A stretch of 5,703 bases of DNA, taken from NCBI GenBank assembly GCA_020049245.1, contig JAIFLB010000165.1, positions 1-5,703 on the forward strand. Reading direction: 5' to 3'. The notes under the pieces are model-generated. The model was not told the DNA's origin and did not search any database. It saw only the letters and a program-made list of their open reading frames with translations. This DNA comes from Betaproteobacteria bacterium (GTDB lineage: Bacteria > Pseudomonadota > Gammaproteobacteria > Burkholderiales > Thiobacillaceae). Position 1 is the first letter of the stretch; each line of letters starts with the position of its first letter. Below are positions 1-5,018 of this stretch, piece by piece. A program made the translations under genes and the position numbers.

Positions 1-174
1 GGCCATGTTGCCGAAGGCGCCACGACTGCGCTCGAAGTGGCACGCCTGGCGCGGGAGTTGGGCATTGATATGCCGATTACCGAGGCGGTGGCGCAGATAT
101 TGAGTCAGGAAACCCCGCCGCGTGAAGCGGTGGCGGCGCTGTTGGCACGTGATTTGAAGGATGAGAGCGCTTGA
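1..174 (+). CDS. gpsA: Glycerol-3-phosphate dehydrogenase [NAD(P)+], C-terminal end (partial)
   Basis: The first 57 codons of the window form the end of a longer reading frame that stops with TGA at 172-174; its start lies left of the window. The residues match the C-terminal end of GpsA: GHVAEG, then a helix rich in Ala/Arg/Leu, then the family signature MPITEAV (residues 24-30 of the fragment), then PREAVAALLARDLKDE before the stop. GpsA is a cytoplasmic enzyme that reduces dihydroxyacetone phosphate to sn-glycerol 3-phosphate, the backbone for phospholipids. The nucleotide-binding domain and catalytic Lys are not in the window. The gene converges on the minus-strand operon, whose last stop codon is 52 bases away. 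The identification rests on the MPITEAV block and the typical tail; no other family fits as well. Confidence 0.9.
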   Translation, partial: GHVAEGATTALEVARLARELGIDMPITEAVAQILSQETPPREAVAALLARDLKDESA

Positions 175-226
175 CCGACCAGTTCTGTTGATGAGTTAGA
201 ACACAGCAGGTTAAGACGGAAATCCG
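175..226. other. Convergent intergenic gap after gpsA, no clear terminator
   Basis: This gap separates the gpsA stop from the stop of the minus-strand small gene. It contains a weak inverted repeat GTTCT (182-186) / AGAAC (198-202) with an 11-base loop. A second one, GACGG (215-219) / CCGTC (224-228), has a 4-base loop and overlaps the stop codon of the minus-strand gene. Neither is followed by a run of T on either strand, so a Rho-independent terminator cannot be claimed. Confidence 0.4.
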
Positions 227-526
227 TCAGAAATTCGCTTCGTCGTCCAGAATCTGATTCAGATTATGCGCAGCAAGCTGACGATCTTCCAGGATATGCC
301 GCATCGACTTCATGCGCCCAAAACAGGCCGGGCAGACATGTTGGCCCTCTTCAGTATTGATCCATCCGGCTCGCTCGGCCTCTTCGTCAGTGCCGTCAAA
401 CCAGTTGCGGCCATCCGTCAGGCGTCGACCGATGCGCGAGTCGCGTCCCATCACACGCCGCATCTCGATATAGCGGATGGCCAAGGGGTTGCAGATGTCG
501 CAGAAAATGAAGCTGCGTCGCGCCAT
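227..526 (-). CDS. Small unknown protein with two CxxC motifs (possible zinc binding)
   Basis: I do not recognise this 99-residue protein. It carries CDIC at residues 9-12 and CPAC at 65-68; four cysteines in two CxxC pairs are compatible with a zinc- or metal-binding fold, but that is inference. The middle is rich in Arg and acidic residues (RRVMGRDSRIGRR, then DGTDEEAERAGW), and the tail is a likely helix ending in DDEANF. No signal peptide or membrane segment is visible, so it is probably cytoplasmic. The start chosen is the ATG at 526-524, because the protein from there looks compact and begins near the first CxxC. The frame stays open upstream to a TTG at 637-635 that overlaps the kinase stop by four bases, and an ATG lies at 580-578; the extra residues look unlike a real domain. 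No start has a good Shine-Dalgarno. It is downstream of the kinase on the same strand and probably co-transcribed. Confidence 0.6.
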   Translation of the reverse strand: MARRSFIFCDICNPLAIRYIEMRRVMGRDSRIGRRLTDGRNWFDGTDEEAERAGWINTEEGQHVCPACFGRMKSMRHILEDRQLAAHNLNQILDDEANF

Positions 527-633
527 ATCGACTGCCCAATTGGAAGATGGCCGGAAGGATAACTTTAGGCCTTGCCGCATCCAAGTGTTTTTCCGACATT
601 GCCGCCGCTTAAACGGAAATCTCCAGACTCGTG

Positions 634-2031
634 TCAAGGCGGAAATCGGATACGGAACAAGGAGCCACCCTCTTGTCCGTCGTCGATTTCGACCTGCGCG
701 CCATGCCGCATGATGACTTCCTGCACGATAGCCAGACCAAGACCGCTGCCGGGTTGATTGTTGCCGGGAATGCGATGAAATCGTTCGAAAACCCGTTCGC
801 GCTGGTCAGGTGCGATGCCGGGACCGTTATCCTCGACCTCCAGCCAGGTGCTATCGCCATGCCCCACGCGGACGGTGATCTTTCCGCCCTCCGGGGTGTA
901 GCGAATGGCGTTGTCGATCAGGTTGTCGATCAGGTCTCGCAAGCTGGCTTCGTCGCCCTTCACCGGGCAGGTCACCTCGGCCGCCTCGAAGCCGATATCG
1001 ATGTTTTTCTGCAACGCTTCAGGCGCCCAGTGGGCGGCGATGGCTTGCGAAACCCGGTTCAGATCGAGTGTTTCCATCATCGCGCTCCGGCGCGCTTCCG
1101 GCTCGTTGCGCGCCAGAGTCAGCAACTGGGTGACCAGATGGCTGCAACGCTGCGCACTGACACAGATTCTTTCAAGCGCGTCTCGCACCGGCTCGGAAAC
1201 CTGTTCCCTCTTGGCCAACTCTGCCTGCGCCTTGAGGCCGGCGAACGGGGTGCGCAATTGATGCGCAGCATCGGCGATGAAGCGGCGTTGCGTGTCCATC
1301 ATGGCTTGCAAACGGGCCATGAGTGCATTCACTTCCTGAATCAATGGGCGGACTTCACCAGGCGCACGGGTTTCGTCGAGGGGGCGCAAATCGTTGCGTG
1401 GCCGTGACGCGACCGCGCGACGCAGACGCTCCAATGGCTCAAAGCCACGCTTGAGGCCAATCCACACTGCGACCCCGGCAATGACGATGAAGATCAACTG
1501 CGGAATGACGATGTTGCCGAGAATGCTGCGCCCCAGTATCAGACGCGCCTGCACCGGTTCGGCGGCTTGAACCAGCATCGCCGTACCGTCTGGCCGGATC
1601 ACCGGCAGTGTCACCAGACGAAGCTTTTCCCCCTTGAACTGGGTATCGCGCAGTTGCGGTTGCTTCTGGTTGAAATCCACCGGTCGCGGTGAGGGCAGCA
1701 AACCGAAGGAGGCCAGTTTGCGGCCACTGGCATCGTGGACCGAATAACGAAAGGCGCTTGCATCCTCGAAAAAGATCGGCGCCACGCTGTTCGCCGCGCC
1801 ATTTTCAAGATGCATGACATACCGGCTAGCGAGTAACTTGGCGCGCTCCAGCAGCACCAGGTCATACGGCTTGTTCGACAGGCTGACCGCCGCCATGTAG
1901 CCGGTCACCGTCGAAAACAGGAGCAACAGGAAGAGCGGCGTAAACAGCCAGTTGACCAGTTGATGGCGGAGAGAAAGGGCGTCGTCTTGCATCGGGCGAT
2001 GAGGGTGGCTGCGGCAAAGAGGTTTTTTCAA
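634..2031 (-). CDS. Two-component sensor histidine kinase, TctE/QseC-like
   Basis: An inner-membrane sensor kinase of up to 465 residues that would autophosphorylate on a histidine and pass the phosphate to a response regulator. Order of parts: membrane helix at about 27-49; periplasmic region at about 50-168, resembling the N-terminal sensor of TctE-type kinases; second membrane helix at about 170-193; a HAMP-like linker to about 245; H-box FIADAAHQLRTP with phospho-acceptor His257; N-box around DNLIDNAIRYTP (Asn370, Asn374); G1 box DNGPG (401-405); F-box FERF (415-418); G2 box GSGLGLAIV (428-436). All catalytic boxes are intact. The longest start is TTG at 2031-2029, eight bases after the mobB stop; the ATG at 1992-1990 (residue 14, MQDDALSLRHQL) fits the usual family N-terminus better. 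No response regulator gene is adjacent, so the partner and signal are unknown. Its position after mobB suggests co-transcription. Confidence 0.9.
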   Translation of the reverse strand: MKKPLCRSHPHRPMQDDALSLRHQLVNWLFTPLFLLLLFSTVTGYMAAVSLSNKPYDLVLLERAKLLASRYVMHLENGAANSVAPIFFEDASAFRYSVHDASGRKLASFGLLPSPRPVDFNQKQPQLRDTQFKGEKLRLVTLPVIRPDGTAMLVQAAEPVQARLILGRSILGNIVIPQLIFIVIAGVAVWIGLKRGFEPLERLRRAVASRPRNDLRPLDETRAPGEVRPLIQEVNALMARLQAMMDTQRRFIADAAHQLRTPFAGLKAQAELAKREQVSEPVRDALERICVSAQRCSHLVTQLLTLARNEPEARRSAMMETLDLNRVSQAIAAHWAPEALQKNIDIGFEAAEVTCPVKGDEASLRDLIDNLIDNAIRYTPEGGKITVRVGHGDSTWLEVEDNGPGIAPDQRERVFERFHRIPGNNQPGSGLGLAIVQEVIMRHGAQVEIDDGQEGGSLFRIRFPP

Positions 2032-2039
2032 ATGGGTGT

Positions 2040-2549
2040 TTATCGCCTGACCCAGGATTGGATGTAGGCGGCAATCGCAGCCACATCGTTCAGATTCAGC
2101 CAGTCTGGCACCGGCTGACCGGGCTTGCTGGCGGGGGGCGATTGATCCGCCGCCACCGCGATGAATTGATCGTCTTCAGGAAACAACCAGGGCCGTGCGT
2201 TGGCCGTGCGCCAGACTTCCAGTTTGGGCAGGTTGGCATGTTTGTAGCCTTCCACCAGGACCAGGTCGCATGCTGAAAGCCTCGCCAGATGATCGTCCAG
2301 GCCGGGTTCCGGCGCACCGCGCAATTCGCCGACCAGCATCCAGCGATACGGCGAGGTGAGCAGGGTTTCGTGCGCACCAGCCTGGCGATGCCGCCAGGAA
2401 TCCTTGCCAGCCAGATCGACTTCGATATCGTGATGGCTTTGCTTGATGACCGAAACCGTGAGGCCGGCGCGGTTCAGCAGCGGCAGCAGTTGTTCAATCA
2501 GGGTGGTTTTGCCGCTACCGCTATAGCCGGCGATGCCTAAGATTTTCAT
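2040..2549 (-). CDS. mobB: Molybdopterin-guanine dinucleotide biosynthesis adapter MobB
   Basis: A 169-residue cytoplasmic P-loop GTP-binding protein that assists MobA in converting Mo-molybdopterin to the guanine-dinucleotide form used by DMSO reductase-family enzymes; it is helpful rather than strictly required in E. coli. Seen here: Walker A GYSGSGKT (8-15); the MobB signature from HHDIEVDLAGKDSWRHRQAG (39-58); a Walker B-like strand DLVLVEGYK (95-103); and LPKLEVWR (107-114). Length is typical for a stand-alone MobB. The ATG at 2549-2547 is fixed by the Walker A position. The bases just upstream show no recognisable Shine-Dalgarno sequence, which is odd. It is transcribed away from moaA, sharing the 148-base control region that holds an FNR-type box, and is followed closely by the histidine kinase. 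mobA is not in the window. Confidence 0.93.
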   Translation of the reverse strand: MKILGIAGYSGSGKTTLIEQLLPLLNRAGLTVSVIKQSHHDIEVDLAGKDSWRHRQAGAHETLLTSPYRWMLVGELRGAPEPGLDDHLARLSACDLVLVEGYKHANLPKLEVWRTANARPWLFPEDDQFIAVAADQSPPASKPGQPVPDWLNLNDVAAIAAYIQSWVRR

Positions 2550-2615
2550 GAATCGATATTGAGTGGGAATTTCCGTGGCGGGGCATGATCGAAGTCAAGG
2601 CATTTGGGGTAATAC

Positions 2616-2629
2616 TTGATCAGGATCAA
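2616..2629. promoter_or_regulatory. FNR/Anr-type binding site
   Basis: The sequence TTGAT-CAGG-ATCAA matches the FNR/Anr consensus TTGAT-N4-ATCAA at all ten defined positions. It lies in the divergent region between mobB and moaA. Relative to a proposed moaA start of transcription near 2675, its centre (2622.5) would be at about -52, rather than the classic -41.5 or -61.5, so the exact transcription start or activation geometry is uncertain. FNR-type control of molybdenum-cofactor genes is known in other proteobacteria, which supports function. Confidence 0.75.
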
Positions 2630-2635
2630 ACCTGC

Positions 2636-2658
2636 CGCTTTCCGAGGCTTGGAAAGCG
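2636..2658. promoter_or_regulatory. Perfect 8-7-8 dyad, candidate second operator of moaA
   Basis: CGCTTTCC (2636-2643) and GGAAAGCG (2651-2658) are perfect inverted repeats separated by seven bases. The dyad sits between the FNR-type box and the -10, covering the expected -35 (about 2640-2645). A protein bound there would be placed to repress or modulate moaA. The outer CGCT/AGCG ends recall the E. coli ModE (molybdate-responsive regulator) site, but the inner bases do not match its TATATA core, so the identity of any regulator is open. If transcription starts further upstream, it would instead form an RNA hairpin. Confidence 0.5.
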
Positions 2659-2662
2659 AGAC

Positions 2663-2668
2663 TATATT
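2663..2668 (+). promoter_or_regulatory. Candidate -10 element of the moaA promoter
   Basis: TATATT matches five of six bases of TATAAT and is the best -10 in the moaA upstream region. A poor -35, TTCCGA (2640-2645), is placed 17 bases upstream, as expected for a promoter that depends on an activator such as the FNR-type protein whose box lies just upstream. Transcription would start near 2675, leaving a leader of about 23 bases, too short for the molybdenum-cofactor riboswitch found before moaA in some other bacteria. Confidence 0.45.
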
Positions 2669-2679
2669 CTGTCGTACCC

Positions 2680-2686
2680 AAGGTGA
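2680..2686 (+). promoter_or_regulatory. Ribosome binding site of moaA
   Basis: AAGGTGA lies 11 bases before the ATG at 2698. The spacing is on the long side, but the site is the only good Shine-Dalgarno nearby and supports that start. Confidence 0.65.
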
Positions 2687-2697
2687 ATTAAAACTTC

Positions 2698-3672
2698 ATG
2701 CTCAAGCTGATTGATCGTTTCGGTCGCCGTATCGAATACCTCCGCCTCTCCGTTACCGATCGTTGCGATCTGCGTTGCGCCTATTGCATTCCGGAAGGCT
2801 TCAAAGGGTTCGAGGAACCGGAACACTGGTTGACCTTCGATGAGATCGAACGACTGTTGGGTTTGTTTGCCAGCCTGGGCATGAAGCGGGTTCGACTGAC
2901 CGGGGGTGAGCCGCTGTTGCGGCGCAATGTCGTCGGCTTGGTGGAACGGATCGCCGGGTTGCCCGGCATCGAAGACATTTCGCTGTCTACCAATGCCACC
3001 CAATTGGCTGGCATGGCGCATGACCTGAAGCGCGCTGGCGTGTCTCGACTCAATGTCAGTCTCGATTCGTTGCGCCCCGAAACGGTGGAAAAGATCAATG
3101 GCCGTCCCGCGCTGGACAAGATTCTGGCTGGCCTTGAAGGCGCACGCGCGGCGGGTTTCGCGCCGATCAAGGTGAATATGGTGGTCATGCGGGAGAACGC
3201 CGATGAGGTGGATGACGTCGTCGCTTACTGCATGCAACGCGGCTTTGTGCTTCGCTTGATCGAATTGATGCCGATGGGCGATACCGCGCGCAAGATGGGT
3301 TACATCGATCTGCAACCGATCAAGGCGCGCCTGCAACAGCGCTTTGGTCTGATCGATACGGTGATTTCCGGCGGCGGACCGGCGCGTTACCTGGGCACTG
3401 CGGATGGCAAATTCAACGTTGGTTTCATCACGCCGATCTCGCAGCATTTCTGCGCCACCTGCAATCGGGTGCGGATGACCGTGGATGGGGTTCTGCATCT
3501 CTGTCTTGGCCAGGAGGACAGAGTCGATTTCCGCGCCATGATGCGGGCTGGCGTATGCGATACCGATCTCGTCGAAGCAATTCGCACGGCGATCGACATG
3601 AAACCGGAACGCCATGAATTCATCGAAGCGCCGCAAAAACTGGTTCGCTTCATGAGCATGACCGGCGGCTGA
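2698..3672 (+). CDS. moaA: GTP 3',8-cyclase MoaA (radical SAM)
   Basis: A 324-residue cytoplasmic radical-SAM enzyme that converts GTP to 3',8-cyclo-7,8-dihydro-GTP, the first step of molybdenum-cofactor synthesis; MoaC then makes cyclic pyranopterin monophosphate. Seen here: N-terminal [4Fe-4S] motif C23-x3-C27-x2-C30 inside SVTDRCDLRCAYCIPEG; SAM-binding motif TGGEPLLRR (68-76); strand LSTNAT (96-101); NVSLDSL (119-125); the C-terminal second cluster ligands C252, C255 and C269 in FCATCNRVRMTVDG...LCLG; and the conserved Gly-Gly end (MTGG), known to be needed for activity in this family. Length and all key residues are normal. The ATG at 2698 has a Shine-Dalgarno and gives the usual family N-terminus. 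It is a single gene here: moaB, C, D and E are absent from the window. The upstream FNR-type box suggests induction under low oxygen. Confidence 0.97.
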   Translation: MLKLIDRFGRRIEYLRLSVTDRCDLRCAYCIPEGFKGFEEPEHWLTFDEIERLLGLFASLGMKRVRLTGGEPLLRRNVVGLVERIAGLPGIEDISLSTNATQLAGMAHDLKRAGVSRLNVSLDSLRPETVEKINGRPALDKILAGLEGARAAGFAPIKVNMVVMRENADEVDDVVAYCMQRGFVLRLIELMPMGDTARKMGYIDLQPIKARLQQRFGLIDTVISGGGPARYLGTADGKFNVGFITPISQHFCATCNRVRMTVDGVLHLCLGQEDRVDFRAMMRAGVCDTDLVEAIRTAIDMKPERHEFIEAPQKLVRFMSMTGG

Positions 3673-3788
3673 CGCCACCCGTTCAAGACCGGGAATGCAT
3701 GCTCGGCGGTATGGCCGGGTCAAAACGACGCTGGATGTCGCTCTGGTGCGTCGCAGCATCTGCTTTCTCAATAATCTGACCTTATAAG

Positions 3789-3804
3789 CAAATTCAAAAA
3801 TTTG
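3789..3804. repeat. AT-rich inverted repeat CAAATT/AATTTG
   Basis: CAAATT (3789-3794) and AATTTG (3799-3804) are perfect inverted repeats around CAAA. The stem is AT-rich and lies in the most AT-rich part of the moaA–adk gap. It could be a regulator site or a weak terminator-like hairpin; there is no T run after it. Confidence 0.35.
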
Positions 3805-3848
3805 TCTGTCCAGGTCTCCGCCGCGCGCATACGCTATCGGGCGCTCTT

Positions 3849-3877
3849 GGCAACGTACTTGGCAACAATCAGGCAAC
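3849..3877 (+). repeat. Three direct repeats of GGCAAC, 11-12 bases apart
   Basis: GGCAAC occurs at 3849-3854, 3861-3866 and 3872-3877, at 12- and 11-base steps; the first two copies extend to TTGGCAAC. Spacing near one helical turn would put all copies on about the same face of the DNA. The array lies about 80-100 bases before the adk start codon, where a regulator of adk could bind. Function is not established. Confidence 0.45.
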
Positions 3878-3920
3878 ATTCACCCGCTTCACCAGCTTTC
3901 CTTTCATTGTTTTATCCATC

Positions 3921-3933
3921 TCGCTTTAAGCGA
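3921..3933. repeat. Palindrome TCGCTTTAAGCGA in the adk leader
   Basis: A perfect 6-1-6 palindrome, eight bases before the adk Shine-Dalgarno. The one-base centre makes it a poor RNA hairpin as it stands, so a DNA operator is the likelier role if it has one. Confidence 0.4.
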
Positions 3934-3941
3934 TTGATTTT

Positions 3942-3947
3942 AAGAGG
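3942..3947 (+). promoter_or_regulatory. Ribosome binding site of adk
   Basis: AAGAGG, six bases before the ATG at 3954, followed by a run of T. Strong and well spaced; it fixes the start. Confidence 0.75.
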
Positions 3948-3953
3948 TTTTTT

Positions 3954-4619
3954 ATGCGATTGATTCTTCTCGGTGGCCCCGGCGCGGGCAAAGGTACCCA
4001 GGCTAACTACATCAAGGAACGCTACGGCATTCCGCAAATCTCCACCGGCGACATGCTGCGTGCCGCCGTCAAGGCCGGCACCGAAATGGGCCTGGCTGCG
4101 AAAAAGATCATGGACGCGGGCGGTTTGGTGTCCGATGAAATCATCATTGGTCTGGTGAAAGATCGCATTTTGGAAGCCGATTGCGCCAAGGGTTTCCTGT
4201 TTGACGGCTTCCCCCGCACCATCCCTCAGGCTGACGCAATGAAGGCCGCCGGCGTGCCGATCGACGCCGTGGTCGAGATCGATGTGCCCGACGAAGAGAT
4301 CGTCAAGCGCATGTCCGGCCGTCGCGTGCACGTGGCTTCCGGCCGCACCTATCACGTTGTTTTCAATCCGCCCAAGGCTGATATGAAGGACGACGTCACC
4401 GGCGAAGATCTGATCCAGCGCGACGACGACAAGGAAGAAACCGTCAAGAAACGTCTCGACATCTATCACGCGCAGACCGAGCCGCTGGTCAAGTACTACT
4501 CCGACTGGGGCAAATCCGGTGTCGCCGGCGCGCCGCAGTACTTCAAGGTTTCCGGTGTTGGCGCCGTCGACGGCATCCGTGATGCCTGCTTCGCCGCCCT
4601 CGATTCGGTGAAGAAGTAA
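3954..4619 (+). CDS. adk: Adenylate kinase
   Basis: A 221-residue cytoplasmic enzyme that interconverts ATP + AMP and 2 ADP. Seen here: P-loop GGPGAGKGTQ (7-16) with Lys13; AMP-binding block ISTGDMLR (29-36) with Arg36; FDGFPRT (83-89) with Arg88; the LID domain starting at GRRVHVASGRTYHVVFNPP (122-140), which marks the long form; RDDD (156-159); and Arg167. The LID has no cysteines, so it is the zinc-free type usual in Gram-negative bacteria. Alignment positions of the catalytic arginines agree with E. coli Adk. The P-loop has Gly8 where Ala or Pro is more usual; this is conservative. The start is supported by AAGAGG six bases upstream. It is followed after two bases by an unknown gene and then pfp, a likely operon in which adk recycles AMP while pfp uses pyrophosphate. 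Confidence 0.97.
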   Translation: MRLILLGGPGAGKGTQANYIKERYGIPQISTGDMLRAAVKAGTEMGLAAKKIMDAGGLVSDEIIIGLVKDRILEADCAKGFLFDGFPRTIPQADAMKAAGVPIDAVVEIDVPDEEIVKRMSGRRVHVASGRTYHVVFNPPKADMKDDVTGEDLIQRDDDKEETVKKRLDIYHAQTEPLVKYYSDWGKSGVAGAPQYFKVSGVGAVDGIRDACFAALDSVKK

Positions 4620-4621
4620 GC

Positions 4622-4972
4622 ATGATTATTCCCGGTTTCTCCAACTTTGATCTCGCTCTGGTTCGGGTTACCTTGAAGGAGCGATTTGGTTTTGATGTGG
4701 ACGTGCAGGAAGCAGAGACGGAAGTGCGTCTTTCTCCCGGCGACCGGGAACTCGCCAAGTGCCCTGCTGTTTTCTGGCAGGTCGAGAAATGTTCTTTCGT
4801 GGTGGCGAAAACCGGGCCGGCAGGTTATCGGGCGATGTTCTTCTACTCCATCAAAGACCGTTTCGGCACCAGCAAGGAAGAGTACGACAACCTGGGCGAC
4901 TGCCTGATCACCCTGCTCAAAGTGCAGGAAAAGGAACACGCGCGTCGCCAACAGGAAAGTGGTATCCGTTAA
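4622..4972 (+). CDS. Unknown protein between adk and pfp
   Basis: I do not recognise this 116-residue protein. It starts with ATG two bases after the adk stop, so translation is probably coupled; a weak AAGAAG (4611-4616) inside the end of adk may serve as ribosome binding site. The sequence is mixed alpha/beta in character: MIIPGFSNFDLALVRVTLKE, then alternating acidic and hydrophobic stretches, SPGDRELAKCPAVFW (38-52), CSFVVAKTGPAGYRAMFFY (57-75), and a charged C-terminal helix rich in Glu, Arg and Gln (KVQEKEHARRQQ, 100-111). It has three cysteines (47, 57, 94), not arranged as a metal motif. No signal peptide or membrane segment is seen, so it is likely cytoplasmic. Base composition is like that of its neighbours. 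Reality as a gene is supported by its snug fit between two conserved genes and lack of a competing frame; function is unknown. Confidence 0.8.
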   Translation: MIIPGFSNFDLALVRVTLKERFGFDVDVQEAETEVRLSPGDRELAKCPAVFWQVEKCSFVVAKTGPAGYRAMFFYSIKDRFGTSKEEYDNLGDCLITLLKVQEKEHARRQQESGIR

Positions 4973-4982
4973 GAACACTGTG

Positions 4983-5000
4983 GGGTGCACCCGTGCGCCC
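4983..5000 (+). repeat. GC-rich hairpin in the leader of pfp
   Basis: GGGTGCA-CCCG-TGCGCCC can form a seven-pair stem with one G·U pair and a four-base loop; the left half also contains the perfect palindrome GGGTGCACCC (4983-4992). It lies between the unknown gene and pfp, nine bases before the pfp Shine-Dalgarno. No T run follows, so it is not a standard terminator; it could protect or divide the transcript, or tune pfp translation. Confidence 0.5.
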
Positions 5001-5009
5001 AATGAACCT

Positions 5010-5013
5010 GGAG
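5010..5013 (+). promoter_or_regulatory. Ribosome binding site of pfp
   Basis: GGAG, five bases before the ATG at 5019. It decides this start over the upstream ATG at 5002, which is in another frame and stops within a few codons. Confidence 0.65.
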
Positions 5014-5018
5014 TGAAA

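Larger units (their letters stand above)
3673..3953. other. Non-coding region between moaA and adk with several short repeats
   Basis: This 281-base stretch holds no convincing gene. The left part has an inverted repeat CGACGC (3726-3731) / GCGTCG (3748-3753), without a T run, so no clear moaA terminator. A local AT-rich patch follows at about 3768-3805. Next come a triple GGCAAC repeat (3849-3877), a tandem TTCACC pair (3879-3884, 3888-3893), a palindrome (3921-3933) and the adk ribosome binding site. A weak promoter such as TTCACC (3888-3893), 16 bases, TTTTAT (3910-3915) is possible but not convincing. Expected content is the end of the moaA transcript and the adk promoter. Confidence 0.5.

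Noticed and set aside
396..599. An alternative minus-strand frame overlapping the small CxxC protein, beginning MSEKHLDAARPK
   Set aside because: It overlaps most of the CxxC protein in another frame, lacks motifs, and has no better ribosome site.
631..1407. A 258-codon open frame on the plus strand opposite the histidine kinase
   Set aside because: It is a shadow of the kinase's kinase-core coding region; long antisense frames are common in GC-rich genes, and it has no family resemblance.
2675..2697. A molybdenum-cofactor riboswitch before moaA
   Set aside because: The leader after the likely transcription start is only about 23 bases, far too short for that structured RNA.
3726..3753. Inverted repeat CGACGC/GCGTCG as a moaA terminator
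   Set aside because: The loop is 16 bases, the stem only six pairs, and no T run follows; it may be chance.
3695..3787. A 30-codon frame after moaA beginning MHARRYGRVKTTLDV
   Set aside because: It is very short, with no Shine-Dalgarno and no recognised family; an overlapping 26-codon frame at 3699-3779 is equally unconvincing. Treated as non-coding.
2662..3879. A 405-codon open frame on the minus strand opposite moaA
   Set aside because: It is antisense to moaA, whose catalytic motifs are complete. The translation is a low-complexity His/Arg/Gln-rich shadow with no recognisable domain, and it has no ribosome site.
3912..4469. Minus-strand open frame opposite adk; a similar one opposite pfp at 4917-5432
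   Set aside because: Both cover well-identified genes in antisense and have the Gly/Val/Asp-rich composition typical of reverse-strand shadows.
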